From assembly GCF_014842265.1 (NCBI RefSeq), contig NZ_JACYVI010000004.1:186001-250000 (forward strand): a DNA stretch of 64,000 nucleotides, in the 5' to 3' direction. The position numbers were made by a program, and so were the translations under genes. Within the stretch, counting starts at the first letter, position 1; every line of letters begins with the position of its first letter. This DNA is from Pseudomonas sp. CFBP 13711 (GTDB lineage Bacteria > Pseudomonadota > Gammaproteobacteria > Pseudomonadales > Pseudomonadaceae). Below are positions 63,684 to 64,000 of the stretch, in pieces. The notes beneath the pieces were generated by a model. That model saw only the letters and a program-made list of their open reading frames with translations, was not told where the DNA came from and made no database searches.

Positions 63684-64000
63684 TCAATGCTTGGACTCAG
63701 ACTGCGACATCGCCAACAACTGCTTCTCCTGATTCCAGTCGAACGGCTCCTCGTTCTCCATCGCCTCAAACCGACGCTCCTCCAGCGCCGTATACAAATC
63801 AATCTCATCGTCCGGCATGAAATGCAGACAATCGCCCGCGAAAAACCACAACAAATCCCGCGGCACCAAATGAGCAATTTGCGGATAGCGCTGAATCACC
63901 TGACACAACAAATCCTGCCCCAGATACTGACTCTCGATCGGATCAGCCGGCAACAGCGTCAGCAACTCATCATAACGCTCCAGAAACAGCGCATGACTTT
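63684..64000 (-). CDS. Conserved Pseudomonas protein, PA2817-like, 5' end outside window
   Basis: The frame stays open to the window edge (about 105 visible residues, ending LLAMSQSESKH). The visible part runs HALFLERYDELLTLLPADPI, YLGQDLLCQVIQRYPQIAHL, VPRDLLWFFAGDCLHFMPDD and EIDLYTALEERRFEAMENEE. This pattern fits the small PA2817-type proteins found in Pseudomonas, by memory. In P. aeruginosa that gene lies a few kb from the tRNA-Glu/Gly cluster. No catalytic motif recognised; the true start lies to the right of the window. Confidence 0.65.
   Translation of the reverse strand, partial: SHALFLERYDELLTLLPADPIESQYLGQDLLCQVIQRYPQIAHLVPRDLLWFFAGDCLHFMPDDEIDLYTALEERRFEAMENEEPFDWNQEKQLLAMSQSESKH

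Overview
The window is a GC-rich, densely coded chromosomal segment of a fluorescent-type Pseudomonas. The evidence is an EarP/EF-P pair with an arginine at EF-P position 32, two families of Pseudomonas-style extragenic palindromes, a thiopurine methyltransferase, a DeaD-type helicase, a SagS-like hybrid kinase, and a gene order from about 18.8 to 44 kb that (from memory) follows the P. aeruginosa PA2852-to-PA2819 region. The species cannot be fixed from sequence alone. No phage, IS element or CRISPR array was seen.

Layout. (1) 1-5.7 kb: sugar-acid catabolism, with an MFS sugar-acid transporter (cut by the window edge), a UxaA-family dehydratase, a LysR regulator and L-fuconate dehydratase. 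(2) 5.7-7.3 kb: palindrome repeats, including an exact 105-bp duplication, and two DUF202 membrane proteins. (3) 7.3-15.6 kb: a tightly coupled operon of GntR/FCD regulator, two ABC ATPases, a peptide-binding protein, two permeases and a gamma-glutamyltransferase-family hydrolase, consistent with import and cleavage of gamma-glutamyl peptides or glutathione. (4) 15.6-18.8 kb: DkgB and small housekeeping or unknown proteins. (5) 18.8-32.1 kb: conserved core with earP-efp, an esterase, ohr/ohrR, a TauE-like exporter, LysR, DUF1127, an AlkX-like glycosylase, class II DAHP synthase, a spermidine-synthase-fold protein, a crotonase and deaD. (6) 32.2-33.6 kb: a colicin-E3-like toxin and its putative immunity gene. 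(7) 34-43.7 kb: DODA-type dioxygenase, tpm, htpX, alaA, msrB, glutathione peroxidase, a sagS-like hybrid kinase, a DUF815 ATPase, msrC and a membrane protein. (8) 43.9-44.4 kb: a duplicated tRNA-Glu/tRNA-Gly cassette with a strong promoter.

(9) 44.5-63.7 kb looks accessory: a ParDE-type toxin-antitoxin pair beside the tRNAs, then organosulfur genes (two solute-binding proteins without permeases, a BisC-like molybdoenzyme, two flavin monooxygenases, an acyl-CoA-dehydrogenase-like oxygenase, a four-domain rhodanese, a thiol dioxygenase, a LysR regulator and a class II aldolase). Several of their promoters share an AT-rich motif around ATTAG..TATAACC. In the middle sits a three-gene cluster of unknown function (TPR-like protein, PcfJ-like protein, DUF1266 protein). 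The last gene is cut by the right edge and resembles the PA2817 family.

The least explained items are the TPR/PcfJ/DUF1266 cluster, the deaD leader whose predicted hairpin covers the start codon, the long hairpin before efp, the short E3-like toxin with no obvious receptor-binding region, and the noncoding element at about 63.34-63.68 kb.
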